From: Prolixibacteraceae bacterium | GTDB taxonomy: Bacteria > Bacteroidota > Bacteroidia > Bacteroidales > Prolixibacteraceae | Reading direction: 5' to 3' | Assembly: GCA_019720755.1 (NCBI GenBank) | Contig: CP081303.1 | Span: 248,001-312,000 of the forward strand | DNA: 64,000 nucleotides | Shown: positions 1 through 9,393 of the stretch, piece after piece | How positions within the stretch are numbered: the stretch's first letter is position 1 | Layout of the letters: every line of letters begins with the position of its first letter | The notes under the pieces: generated by a model | Seen by the model: the letters and a program-made list of their open reading frames with translations, nothing else | Database searches by the model: none | What the model was told of the DNA's origin: nothing | Made by a program: the position numbers and the translations under genes

Positions 1-1134
1 TATGATACACAAGAGAATATCTATTTAGATATCTTAAAAGAGCTAAAGGAGGCTGCAGCAGGGCTTGACCTTTCAAAACCCAATATGGGTACGCAAGATT
101 TTATCTATGGTGGTGATGTCGATCTGTGGAGGGGTTTTGCCAACTCATTACGCCTTAGAGTTGCAATGAGAATCTCCAATGTGAAACCAACCATTGCTAA
201 AACAAATGCTGAGGATGCTGTTGCTGATGGGGTTCTTACTCTTAATGCAGAGATGGCTACAATGCAAAACTGGTCTGCTCCATGGGGGAATGGCTACTCT
301 ACAAAGTATTATTTTGATTGGGGCCCAGGTAATGGGGTTGCTCTTTCTACTTCCATGTATAACATGCTTGTAGGTCTTGGAGGCATTGCTTTCCCTAGTT
401 CCGATTTCTTTGGACCAGATATCACATATCGAGATGTTCCTTCTGTTGTCGATCCTCGTGGTCCACACTTCTTCGGAATCTCTGATAACAATGGACCTAC
501 CTTAACCGATAAGGAACATTATTCTGGGCGTTGGACATCTATTGACGTAGGGTTGACAGAAGACCAAAGGGCAGAACAGGTAAATAAACCAGAAAATAAC
601 TCTCGCGTTGGAAAAGAGATGCAAGTGATTACTAGACCCTTTATTATTATGCCGGTTTCTGAAGTCTTTTTCCTTCGAGCGGAAGGAGCCTTAAAGGGTT
701 GGAATATGAATGGTACTGCTGAAGAACTTTATGAGGATGGAATAAAGAGATCGATGGAGCAGTGGGCAATATCTCCTATTGTCTATGGGGATTATCTAGA
801 ATCTGAGGCTATGAATATTAATGGTACTACTGTTCATTTCTCTTTTGATAGTGGGACCAATGATAGTCCATTGGATAAAGTGATGACACAGAAGTATATT
901 GCTGGTTTCCCAGACAATGGATGGGAAGCATGGGCTGACTACCGTCGTATTCAAAAACCTGTTCTTAAAACACCTGGTACTCTTGATGAAGGGACAGGAT
1001 TGAAACCAGGCGAAGTTGTCCAAAGACTAAAATATCCTCAATTGGAGCAAAATGTAAACAAAGACTTTTATGACGAAGCTGTGAAGCACCAAGGAGCAGA
1101 CCTTGTAAGTACAAAGTTGTGGTGGGTTGAATAG
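1..1134 (+). CDS. SusD/RagB-like outer-membrane nutrient-binding lipoprotein (5' truncated)
   Basis: The frame is open from the first base of the window, so 377 codons of the C-terminal part are seen and the start and lipoprotein signal lie outside. The sequence has the look of the SusD-like family 2: a helical N-terminal TPR-like region with RGFANSLRLRVAMR near residues 45-58, then a long loop-rich part and a C-terminal stretch with NGWEAWADYRR, typical of this family. SusD proteins sit on the outer membrane and pass a glycan, peptide or other nutrient to a partner SusC TonB-dependent channel. The partner would be expected just upstream, out of view. Substrate cannot be told from the sequence. 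The first internal ATG is at 85, but the upstream codons clearly continue the protein. Confidence 0.8.
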   Translation, partial: YDTQENIYLDILKELKEAAAGLDLSKPNMGTQDFIYGGDVDLWRGFANSLRLRVAMRISNVKPTIAKTNAEDAVADGVLTLNAEMATMQNWSAPWGNGYSTKYYFDWGPGNGVALSTSMYNMLVGLGGIAFPSSDFFGPDITYRDVPSVVDPRGPHFFGISDNNGPTLTDKEHYSGRWTSIDVGLTEDQRAEQVNKPENNSRVGKEMQVITRPFIIMPVSEVFFLRAEGALKGWNMNGTAEELYEDGIKRSMEQWAISPIVYGDYLESEAMNINGTTVHFSFDSGTNDSPLDKVMTQKYIAGFPDNGWEAWADYRRIQKPVLKTPGTLDEGTGLKPGEVVQRLKYPQLEQNVNKDFYDEAVKHQGADLVSTKLWWVE

Positions 1135-2718
1135 CCATATTAATTTAAAAGAAAATATAGTGTGAGTTTAGTGTCCATTGGAAAGGTGGATTTATATAGT
1201 TGGTAAACTGTTGAGAGATATTTCAACAGTTTGCTGATTGTATATTCTTGTAGTGATAACTTGAACAAATAATATTCGTTTAATCGCAAGTATATGTTCC
1301 GATACCTATGATCTTATTTTACTAAGGTCATGCTTTAAGTCAATCAGAAGCGTTTATTGACATTCGTTTAATCTATAATGAACAAATTAAAAAATATTAT
1401 CGTAATTAATGAGCATTACGCTGAATGCCCATTAGAACACTCTGTATAACTTCTTTATAAAACGATATATCCTCTATCAGATCAAGCTATCCTTGAATGA
1501 GAAGATATCATACGGGAATTTTCTCTAGTTAATGTCATCTGAGTTCGATGTTTTCAATCTCTTTGTAAGAATTAAATTTTAAAAGCGGAGATTACAAGAT
1601 ACAGATCTATTAGATCTCATTCACCATGCTAAATTTCTTCGAAAATTGTTGTTTATGAAGATTACAAGGAATGATTTTAACTAAAAATAATGAAGATGAA
1701 CTTGAATAAGGGATCGATTATTACTTCAATTTGACAATGACTTTTCTTGATAATGAACCTCATCGTTTACTTCCCTCTATTCAATCATTAATCTAAAGCA
1801 TCGACAATCATCGATACGGTTCATATTTTTTAAATTATTAATGAAATAGTAGACCATACTAGATGTAAGGAATCTAAAGAAGCGTCTTCTTTAGAATGTC
1901 ATCAACATTTGTTTCTTATGAATATCGAAAACGATACTACGTGACAAGAGAAGTCATTTCGTGATCATAAGTATGTCTTTATAGATAATTTCAATGCATT
2001 AGGGCTTTATGACTATGAGAACGATTTCAAGAAATCTATGTCAATGTGAACTCAATCGTAGCGTTTGGGTGCTTGCTAGAACACAGGTGTTGTTTGGATA
2101 GACAATGTACACTAGAACTTATTAAAAACGTAGTAAGGATCACAAAAAAGTCTTGAGATGACCTTTTTAAGTAGATGGCTAACAAGATAAACAGCGGTAT
2201 TTTAGAAAGTCACAACACATTGACCAATTTGCCAAAAGAAGAGCGTGTGATTTCATAAAAACGGATAATTTTATCACGATGGTATATCTATTATTACAGG
2301 TAAGTGATATTCTAGATATATAGACACGTGTTTTTCCTTTTTTTATGATTACTCACCAAAGTTTGAAAAGATCCTATTTTTTATCGATTATAGATTCCAT
2401 TTTTCATTCACGACTCATTTCGTATTGTATTTTTATTGTTTTGTTTAATAAAACTAAAACCATTTTCTCTTGTTCTATGAGTATAATAAATGATAAAAGA
2501 ATAATTATATTACATTTACTATGTACATAATAGAGCTGTTATAGAGTGTAATAACTGCTATTTTAAGTTATGTTAATAGTCTATTGATAAAAAAAGATCT
2601 TTTCGTTTTATTTTATAAGCACTTGTAATTTAGATAGTTGCTGTTTTGGTTTCTGAAGTTAATGTTATTGTTGTATGGGTTTCACAATCAAAAACATGGA
2701 GAACAAGATTTAAATATT
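1135..2718. other. 1.6 kb stretch without a recognisable gene
   Basis: No open frame of convincing length or composition is present on either strand. Short open pieces interrupted by stops occur at about 1411-1500 and 1965-2048, but none resembles a protein I recognise and such lengths are expected by chance in AT-rich DNA. There is no terminal inverted repeat, tRNA or rRNA that I can see. It may be non-coding or a strongly decayed gene. Confidence 0.4.
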
Positions 2719-2726
2719 TACTTTTG
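2719..2726 (+). promoter_or_regulatory. Bacteroidota -7 promoter box upstream of the porin gene
   Basis: TACTTTTG fits the Bacteroidota -7 consensus TAnnTTTG. It ends only five bases before the ATG at 2732, so the transcript would have almost no leader. A matching -33 TTTG is not visible at the expected distance. Confidence 0.4.
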
Positions 2727-2731
2727 CACCG

Positions 2732-4759
2732 ATGAAATTTTTAAATGTCATATTGCTTATTGTTTTAGGAGCTTGTTTCACTAGTACAATTGTACATGCC
2801 CAAGAACCCTATTCTTCATTAGATGGACCAACCTCAAAAGAAACTGAGAGTCATTCCGAATCTACTGATACTATCTCGTCGTATATTGAAACATGGCATT
2901 TTGATAAGTCTTTTACAGCTAAAGAATCTGCCATCATGGACACTAGCTTGACACATTTTCATCAAAGACGATTAGATCAAAAGCATAATATTTATGTCCA
3001 GAATACAGGAAATCAAGGAACTGCTTATCAGTCATATTCTTTTTTTGAAAGGGATATGTCAGAAGATCGCTTTCAGTTTTTAAAGAATTTTAAATCGTTT
3101 ATTTCGCTTCCATCGTCGATAGTATATTATAATACTACGACTCCGTACACTCTTTTGGATTATTCACAATGGTGGAATAATAGACCAAAACAGCAGATGA
3201 CTTTTCATGTTATTCATACGCAAAATATTACTCCTGATCTGAACTTTGCATTAGATTACGATTATAATGATTCAGATGGTCGTTATGTAAATCAGAGTAG
3301 TAAAGATCATGCATTCTCTTTTGCAATGAATTATGAGAAAGAAAGATATAAGGGATATTTTAGTTTTTCACAAAATAAAGTTACCCAGCAAGAGAATGGT
3401 GGGTTATTACACTCTAGTGATATACATAATTCCGATTTAAAACCGGAGGGTTATGTTGTTTGGATGAGTGGAAGTCAAAATGTTATAAAGGATTTTAATG
3501 TCTCTTATAATCAAAAGTATGATCTAGGTAAATGGGAAGAGGTGAAAGAAAAAGATGGAGTATACGAGACGTTTGTTCCCAAGATCTCTTTGATGCATAC
3601 CATCCAATATCGTGATGATTCTAAAAGCTATACAGAAACGGAGGCAAATCCCTCATATACCAATAAATCAAATGAGATTTTTTACTATTATGGTGAAGAT
3701 GCAACTTTCAACCTTTCGGATAGTAGAACTGATGATGTTGCCAAAGAGAGAGTTCTAACGAACTTATTTCAAATGAAATTTTTAGAAGATAGTACACGTA
3801 AATATACATTTTCGAAAAGAGCCTTCTTGGGTATAGACCTGATGAATGAAAAGTTACCCAAGGCAGATAAGGTGCAAACTCCTGAGGGCCTACAGTGGAT
3901 TCCAGGGGTATTAAACAGTGAAAATTTATATAATCTTTATGTAGGAGGAGAGGTTTCAAGAGAGAATGGCAAATTCTGGTCCTGGAATCTTGGAGGAAAG
4001 TATTATGTCTCAGGTTATCGATCGCAGGATTTTTCTCTTTATGGTACGATGTCTAAACCAATTCGAACATCTAAAGACACCTCATTCTTAACACTGAATG
4101 CTAAGATGAGCCTTACGACTCCCAATTATTATATGAACGATTATATGTCGAATCATTACTCATGGGATAATAATTTTGATAAAACTTATAACCTATCATT
4201 ACATGTAAAATATGAGAAGCCATCGAATCACTTCGTAGTAGGAGCAGATATGGCGTTTATAAATAATTTTGTTTATTATGGTACTAAGATAGCGCCAGAA
4301 CAAGCGAATAGTGAATTTTCTGTATTGTCGTTACACTTACAGAAGGATTTCCACTTTGGACCATTGGTTATAGAGAATCAATTGGTTTATCAGAAGAGTA
4401 GCTCTGATAGCTACATTCATTTACCGTCTTTTGTATTTAGAAATAGCACTTATTTAAATGGAAATATATACCCTGTACTTCAGGGACAGATCGGTGTTGA
4501 TACCTATTTTGCAACAAAGTATTATGCAGATAGTTATTCTCCATCGTTGAATCAATTCTATCTACAAAATGATGAGAAAATTGGAGGATATCCAGTTTGT
4601 GATCTTTTTCTCTCGCTAAAATTAAAGCGAGTGAGACTATTTATGAAATATGCTTTTGTTAACCAATTATGGGGGAACACTGATTATTTTACATCACCAA
4701 ATTATCCAATTCAACCTGCACTATTGTCTTTTGGCGCCTCATGGAGCTTTTATGACTAG
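2732..4759 (+). CDS. Putative outer-membrane porin (Porin_10-like)
   Basis: This 675-residue protein starts with a signal peptide (hydrophobic core about residues 4-20, cleavage after VHA at 23). After a polar linker it becomes a long series of alternating aromatic/polar strands and ends in the aromatic residue pattern SFGASWSFYD, as expected of an outer-membrane beta barrel. The segment with YYNTTTPYTLLDY near residues 130-142 resembles the hallmark region of the Bacteroidota putative porin family Porin_10. Transport substrate is unknown. The gene appears monocistronic, with a promoter box directly before the start and a 127-base gap to the next gene. Confidence 0.72.
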   Translation: MKFLNVILLIVLGACFTSTIVHAQEPYSSLDGPTSKETESHSESTDTISSYIETWHFDKSFTAKESAIMDTSLTHFHQRRLDQKHNIYVQNTGNQGTAYQSYSFFERDMSEDRFQFLKNFKSFISLPSSIVYYNTTTPYTLLDYSQWWNNRPKQQMTFHVIHTQNITPDLNFALDYDYNDSDGRYVNQSSKDHAFSFAMNYEKERYKGYFSFSQNKVTQQENGGLLHSSDIHNSDLKPEGYVVWMSGSQNVIKDFNVSYNQKYDLGKWEEVKEKDGVYETFVPKISLMHTIQYRDDSKSYTETEANPSYTNKSNEIFYYYGEDATFNLSDSRTDDVAKERVLTNLFQMKFLEDSTRKYTFSKRAFLGIDLMNEKLPKADKVQTPEGLQWIPGVLNSENLYNLYVGGEVSRENGKFWSWNLGGKYYVSGYRSQDFSLYGTMSKPIRTSKDTSFLTLNAKMSLTTPNYYMNDYMSNHYSWDNNFDKTYNLSLHVKYEKPSNHFVVGADMAFINNFVYYGTKIAPEQANSEFSVLSLHLQKDFHFGPLVIENQLVYQKSSSDSYIHLPSFVFRNSTYLNGNIYPVLQGQIGVDTYFATKYYADSYSPSLNQFYLQNDEKIGGYPVCDLFLSLKLKRVRLFMKYAFVNQLWGNTDYFTSPNYPIQPALLSFGASWSFYD

Positions 4760-4886
4760 AAAAAACAATTAACTTTTCGGAGAGACCTTATACGAGATAT
4801 AAGGATAGATAACGGATGAACCAAACTACAAGGAATTTGTTCTTGTTGTATGGATCTTGTCCTATTTATGAACCAATACATATTTT

Positions 4887-6323
4887 ATGAGATCGTATAT
4901 CAAGCATTTGATATTGATGTTGTTTATTTTCGCTTCATGTAAGGGCGATAAAAACTTACAAAAAGAAGTTGGTCAGGCACAAAGAGATGCTGCCATCAAA
5001 GAGCTTGAAAATATTCAAGCGAACGGAACCTTAAAAGTAGTGATTGATTATAATTCAATAAACTATTTTATCTATAGAGGTTTGCCTATGGGCTTTCAAT
5101 ACGATATTCTACATTTATTAGCCGATGACATGGACGTAGATTTAGATATTCGTGTAAGTAACAATCTACGAGAATCATATGATTTATTAGAGAGTAGATC
5201 TGTGGATATTGTTGCAAAAAATCTTACCATTACAAAGTCCTTAAAATCAAAAGTTTTATTTACTTATCCAATGATGTCCAGTCGACAAGTATTAGTCCAA
5301 CCAAAACCTCATGGGTGGGAAAAGATGGACAGTACTACTTTGGAAAAATCATTGATTCGTGATGTGCGAGATCTTGCAGATAAGACTGTTTATGTTCAGA
5401 AAAACACAGCCTATTTTCGTCGTTTAAATAGTTTGTCTGATGAGATAGGTGAAGATATCAATATTGTCACTGATTCTATTCATGGAGTAGAGCAGTTAAT
5501 TGGCATGGTTGCTAAGGGAGATGTGCCGATGACAGTGTGTAGTGAGGAAGTGGCACGCTTGAATCATGCTTATAATCCAAATATTGATATTTCAACACCA
5601 GTGAGTTTTACACAAGATATGGCATGGGCTGTTCGTAAAACTTCAACAGCATTAAATGAGTATGTTAGTAAATGGTTGTTAGACTTTTCTAAGACTCGTA
5701 AGTATCGACGTCTGTATACAAAGTATTACACATCGAGTAGATCGAAGCGATATACTGCAAATGTGTCTAATGCAATTCATGACAATAGACTTTCTGCATA
5801 TGATGAGCTAATCAAAGAGGCAAGTAAGAATATTCGATGGGATTGGCGTCTTGTTGCATCTGTTGTTTATCAAGAGTCTAACTTTAATCCAGAGGCCGAG
5901 TCGTGGGCTGGGGCTGTTGGATTAATGCAGTTGATGCCTGAAACGGCAGATCGTTATAATGTGGAAGATTTAACCAATCCAGCAGAGAACATTCATGCCG
6001 GAACTCGATACTTAGGGTGGCTTGATAGTTATTTTAAGGATCAAATAGATGATCCTAATGAAAGAATCAAGTTTGTTTTGGCTTCTTATAATATCGGTTT
6101 AGGGCATATTTTAGATGCTCGTAGACTAGCGAACAAATATGGTAAGGATATGAATATATGGGATAATAATGTTGCTCCATTTCTTCTAAAGAAGTCATTG
6201 AGTAAATATTATAAAGATCCTGTTGTGAAGTGGGGCTATTGTAGAGGTACGGAAACAACTAATTATGTAGAAGAGGTTGTTGATCGTTACCAAAGTTACT
6301 CGAACTTGCTTCTTCCTTCTTAA
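4887..6323 (+). CDS. MltF-like membrane-bound lytic murein transglycosylase
   Basis: The 478-residue protein has a lipoprotein signal (LFIFASC, Cys at about 18), then a periplasmic solute-binding-like domain (about 35-275, starting NGTLKVVIDYNS) and a C-terminal SLT lysozyme-like domain (about 310-455). The catalytic glutamate lies in YQESNFNP, followed by AGAVGLMQLMPETA and later LASYNIGLGHI, the standard motifs of family 1 lytic transglycosylases. It would cleave the MurNAc-GlcNAc bond of peptidoglycan in the periplasm to give anhydro-muropeptides. The two-domain arrangement matches MltF. The gene ends at a strong hairpin shared with the convergent Nudix gene. Confidence 0.88.
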   Translation: MRSYIKHLILMLFIFASCKGDKNLQKEVGQAQRDAAIKELENIQANGTLKVVIDYNSINYFIYRGLPMGFQYDILHLLADDMDVDLDIRVSNNLRESYDLLESRSVDIVAKNLTITKSLKSKVLFTYPMMSSRQVLVQPKPHGWEKMDSTTLEKSLIRDVRDLADKTVYVQKNTAYFRRLNSLSDEIGEDINIVTDSIHGVEQLIGMVAKGDVPMTVCSEEVARLNHAYNPNIDISTPVSFTQDMAWAVRKTSTALNEYVSKWLLDFSKTRKYRRLYTKYYTSSRSKRYTANVSNAIHDNRLSAYDELIKEASKNIRWDWRLVASVVYQESNFNPEAESWAGAVGLMQLMPETADRYNVEDLTNPAENIHAGTRYLGWLDSYFKDQIDDPNERIKFVLASYNIGLGHILDARRLANKYGKDMNIWDNNVAPFLLKKSLSKYYKDPVVKWGYCRGTETTNYVEEVVDRYQSYSNLLLPS

Positions 6324-6334
6324 TTTAGATATCT

Positions 6335-6370
6335 ACAAAAGGGTGATTTTTATGAAAATCACCCTTTTGT
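6335..6370. terminator. Bidirectional intrinsic terminator
   Basis: A perfect 16-base-pair stem (ACAAAAGGGTGATTTT and its complement) with loop TATG has T-rich flanks on both strands. It sits between the convergent transglycosylase and Nudix genes and overlaps the last codons of the latter. Confidence 0.85.
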
Positions 6371-6994
6371 TTTATTAATACTATGCCATATTGCTTCTAA
6401 TTCAGACAATATCATTGCTGTTGCTCCCCATATTTTAGTCTCATTATAATTGTAACAAGGGACTGTAACTTTTTTGCCTTTGATATCTACTTCCATGCTT
6501 CCTTTCGAATTAAAAAGCGTTTCTAAAGGTATCTCAACAACCTCTTCCACTTCATCTGGATTTGCGTTAAATGAAGGGTGTTGGTGTCCAATAAAAGCGA
6601 TATATGGGGTGATATAGAAAGCGCTTACGGGAATATAGATTCTAGATAATGAACCTATCATCTGTTTTCTACTCAAAGAGACTCCAACTTCTTCAAATGT
6701 TTCTCTAAGGGCTGTCTCCTCTAATGTTGTATCTTCTAGAGGATCAAACTTTCCTCCTGGGAGTGCGTATTGTCCCGCATGGTTACGCATTTTAGAATTA
6801 CGTTTAATGATACATATTTTACATGAATGGTCTATCCATAGGAGAATTAGAACGGCACTCTCCTTTGTTTCAATATGACTTCCAAGGGGTTTAAGTTCTC
6901 TGACATATGGTAGCATCTTAAGCTGTGCATCTTTGCCAGGAAGATTATATTTAATTTGATGTCTTAGGTTATTCAATGTGTTACTACTATCCAT
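6359..6994 (-). CDS. Nudix hydrolase, CoA pyrophosphatase type
   Basis: The 211-residue protein carries a Nudix box at about residues 80-105 (GGKFDPLED then RETFEEVGV, with metal-binding E98, E101 and E102). Just before it is RNSKMRNHAGQYALPGG, the signature of the NudL/CoA diphosphatase subgroup, which splits coenzyme A into phosphopantetheine and ADP. Length is typical. It is the last gene of a minus-strand group: its start at 6994 directly abuts the stop of the permease gene at 6995. Its role would be cytosolic turnover of CoA or oxidised CoA; the exact substrate is inferred from the motif only. Confidence 0.82.
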   Translation of the reverse strand: MDSSNTLNNLRHQIKYNLPGKDAQLKMLPYVRELKPLGSHIETKESAVLILLWIDHSCKICIIKRNSKMRNHAGQYALPGGKFDPLEDTTLEETALRETFEEVGVSLSRKQMIGSLSRIYIPVSAFYITPYIAFIGHQHPSFNANPDEVEEVVEIPLETLFNSKGSMEVDIKGKKVTVPCYNYNETKIWGATAMILSELEAIWHSINKTKG

Positions 6995-8254
6995 TTAGTC
7001 AAATTTTATTGCTTTATCTGGTGAAATTCTAGAGATAACCATCGAAGGAATGATAAGCATTATCAGTGTAATGATTAGAGTTGCCACATTTAGAATTATT
7101 AGATAAGTGAAATTAAGTTCTATAGGGACTGTATCAACGTAGTAAGAGCTTTTATCTAGAGGAATTATTCCAAATTTTTTCTGGATAAAACAGAGAATAA
7201 GTGCAATAGCATTACCCCAGAAAAGACCTTTCGTAATAAGAAGTCCTGTTATGTATAAGAACAATTTACGAATACTTTTGTTTTGAGCTCCTACCGCTTT
7301 TAGAATTCCGATCATTTGAGTTCTTTCGAGAATAAGTATTAGAAGTCCAGATACCATATTAAAACCAGCCACAGCAATCATCAATCCTAGAATGACCCAA
7401 ACATTCATATCAATTAAGTTGAGCCAATCGAATATCTCTCTATATTTTTGTGTGATACTGACAGGTCGTATGGTAGGAACATTCTCTTTGTAGTTTAGTA
7501 TGATATCTTGAATACGGTAGTTTGTTTCATCTAGATTATTAAAATCGTGTAGGGTGATATCAAAACCACTAACTTGATTTGGAGCCCATTTGTTTAGATG
7601 TTGAATTTGACGAATATCGACTAAAGCAAATGCTTTGTCAAATTCAGTAAGGGAAGTAGAGAAAATACCTTTAATAATAAATTTTCTCATTTGTGGGACA
7701 GCTTGTGCTTGTTTCATAAAGTACATTCGGATAGGGTCTCCCTCTTTTAACATCATCCGATCTGCAATTATTTGAGAGATCATAATTCCATTCGTAGCCT
7801 TATCTTTATTTAGATCTAACACTTTCCCTTGAATTAGATGTTCTTTAAAAAAGTTCCACTGGTGATCTTTGTCTAATCCTTTTAGTACAATTCCTTCAAT
7901 CTCTTTCCCTGTATGGATTATTCCCGGTTTTGTGGCAAATGTCTCTATGTGTTTGACGTTCGGAAGAGAATTAACGAGAGCGACCCAATCTTCATCGGAG
8001 AGGATTGGGATATTATCATAACTGTTGCTTGTGCTATAATTCAATAATTGTATATGAGATCCGAATCCAACGACCTTATCTTTTACCTCTTTTTTAAACC
8101 CAATCGTAATGGAGACAGCAAGAATGATCACAATAATTCCGATTGAGATTCCTGCAATAGCAAAGTTTATAATGTTTTTACTAAAATGATGTTTTTGATC
8201 TTTACTAAAGAAGAGTTTCTTTGCAAGAATAAATTCATATCTAAGTTTCTTCAT
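6995..8254 (-). CDS. ABC transporter permease, FtsX/LolC-LolE type
   Basis: The frame is open further upstream, but the start chosen is ATG at 8254 (MKKLRYEFILAKK), giving 419 residues and a four-base ATGA overlap with the preceding gene; the extra upstream codons are out-of-frame translation of that gene. There is one N-terminal membrane segment (about 25-47), a long periplasmic MacB-like domain, and three C-terminal segments forming the FtsX domain (about 280-410), with VSGLLILILERTQMIGILKAVGA as the family hallmark. The family moves lipoproteins out of the inner membrane or transmits force across it. No LolD-type ATPase is adjacent, so the ATPase is encoded elsewhere. Confidence 0.82.
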   Translation of the reverse strand: MKKLRYEFILAKKLFFSKDQKHHFSKNIINFAIAGISIGIIVIILAVSITIGFKKEVKDKVVGFGSHIQLLNYSTSNSYDNIPILSDEDWVALVNSLPNVKHIETFATKPGIIHTGKEIEGIVLKGLDKDHQWNFFKEHLIQGKVLDLNKDKATNGIMISQIIADRMMLKEGDPIRMYFMKQAQAVPQMRKFIIKGIFSTSLTEFDKAFALVDIRQIQHLNKWAPNQVSGFDITLHDFNNLDETNYRIQDIILNYKENVPTIRPVSITQKYREIFDWLNLIDMNVWVILGLMIAVAGFNMVSGLLILILERTQMIGILKAVGAQNKSIRKLFLYITGLLITKGLFWGNAIALILCFIQKKFGIIPLDKSSYYVDTVPIELNFTYLIILNVATLIITLIMLIIPSMVISRISPDKAIKFD

Positions 8255-9243
8255 TTTATCTGCTTTGAATTTGGTTTTGAAAAGGTGATAAGAAGTGTAC
8301 AAATACCTCCAACAGCAAAGGTTATGAATGTGATTGCAGTGTGAACGATTAATGCAAACATTAAGCCATTGCTTTGATCTATTCCATATAGTGCAAGTGC
8401 TTCTACTGTCATAAAGTGCCAAGGTCCGATCCCTCCTTGTACAGGCGCTACCATTCCATAACTTCCAAAAACAAATACCGTTATTCCAGCCATCACACTT
8501 AAATGATTTGTGAAATCGAAAGCAAAGAATGAGACATAATCCATTAAGAAGTATAAGCCCCAAATGGCAATGGTGTAGATGACAAATAAGAAAGGATTTT
8601 TCATCTTTTGAATGGATATGATCCCCTGAATAAAATTCTGTATAATAGAGATTTTTTTCAATCGTTCAGATATGAGTATTTTGTAGGATATCCAACCAAA
8701 TAATGAAATCAAAATAATACCTATAGGAATGCTCCAATTACTGGAAGTTATATTTTCCCATCTGTTTGTTATGTCTGGATGTTGAGAAAGGAAAGTTGTT
8801 AACTTCTTTGTTTGGGATAGGATCACAAGTAATGTTAATGAGAGAAGCATAATCATGTCAATAATTCTCTCAGTAACAACAGTGCCAAGTGCTTCGCTGA
8901 ATGTTACTTTCTCTTTTTTTGCAATGGTAGCACAACGAGTAACTTCTCCCATTCTTGGGATGATAAGGTTCATGAAATACCCTGACATAATAGATTTAAA
9001 AGAGTTCGATAACGATACGCTTCGGATGTCATTATTTATCACAAGGTTCCACCGCAGTGCACGTATAAAATGACTTAATATCGTCATGCACATTGCCACA
9101 ATAATCCACCAATAATTGAAGTTATTGTTTAACTGTTGTTTTATCGTGTTGAAATCGAAATCTTTATAAATATAGTAGAAGATTCCGATACCAAAAGTAA
9201 GAAACAGAATGTATTTAAGGGTTTTCAGAATTATCTTTCTCAA
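8251..9243 (-). CDS. Lysylphosphatidylglycerol synthase/UPF0104-type membrane flippase
   Basis: This 330-residue integral membrane protein has about eight hydrophobic segments. The stretch near residues 55-105 (RALRWNLVIN, then GYFMNLIIPRMGEVTRCATIAKKE) matches the conserved core of the LPG_synthase_TM/UPF0104 family, related to the flippase half of MprF and to AglD. The catalytic aminoacyl-transfer domain of MprF is absent. The protein probably moves a lipid or lipid-linked intermediate across the inner membrane; which one cannot be told. It heads a three-gene minus-strand group and is translationally coupled to the downstream permease by an ATGA overlap. Confidence 0.8.
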   Translation of the reverse strand: MRKIILKTLKYILFLTFGIGIFYYIYKDFDFNTIKQQLNNNFNYWWIIVAMCMTILSHFIRALRWNLVINNDIRSVSLSNSFKSIMSGYFMNLIIPRMGEVTRCATIAKKEKVTFSEALGTVVTERIIDMIMLLSLTLLVILSQTKKLTTFLSQHPDITNRWENITSSNWSIPIGIILISLFGWISYKILISERLKKISIIQNFIQGIISIQKMKNPFLFVIYTIAIWGLYFLMDYVSFFAFDFTNHLSVMAGITVFVFGSYGMVAPVQGGIGPWHFMTVEALALYGIDQSNGLMFALIVHTAITFITFAVGGICTLLITFSKPNSKQIK

Positions 9244-9293
9244 CGGCTGTTAATTTATGAGGGTTATTGAAACAGAAGTTTCACTAAGCTTGT

Positions 9294-9301
9294 TATATTT
9301 G
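9294..9301 (+). promoter_or_regulatory. Possible -7 promoter box upstream of ksgA
   Basis: TATATTTG matches TAnnTTTG and is followed by CAACC. It lies in the divergent gap between the flippase gene and ksgA, about 90 bases before the ksgA start chosen here. No exact -33 TTTG is seen. Confidence 0.4.
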
Positions 9302-9393
9302 CAACCTTAAACTAGTTTGTGCAAAAATACAATTTTAGTGTTAAGCTAAGATATCTCTTTTGGGTGAATTCCAATATTAATTCGAATAAAAAT

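Noticed and set aside
1400-2050. Fragments that might be a decayed transposase
   Set aside because: No DDE or HUH motif, no terminal inverted repeats and no continuous similarity could be recognised; open stretches of this length are expected by chance.
2345-2530. 61-codon plus-strand frame in the gap before the porin gene
   Set aside because: Starts in a T-rich run without a ribosome site, has a residue composition typical of translated AT-rich non-coding DNA, and resembles nothing known.
8255-8563. 103-residue N-terminal extension of the FtsX permease
   Set aside because: This part is out-of-frame translation of the coding end of the flippase gene; the ATGA overlap at 8251-8254 gives the real start.
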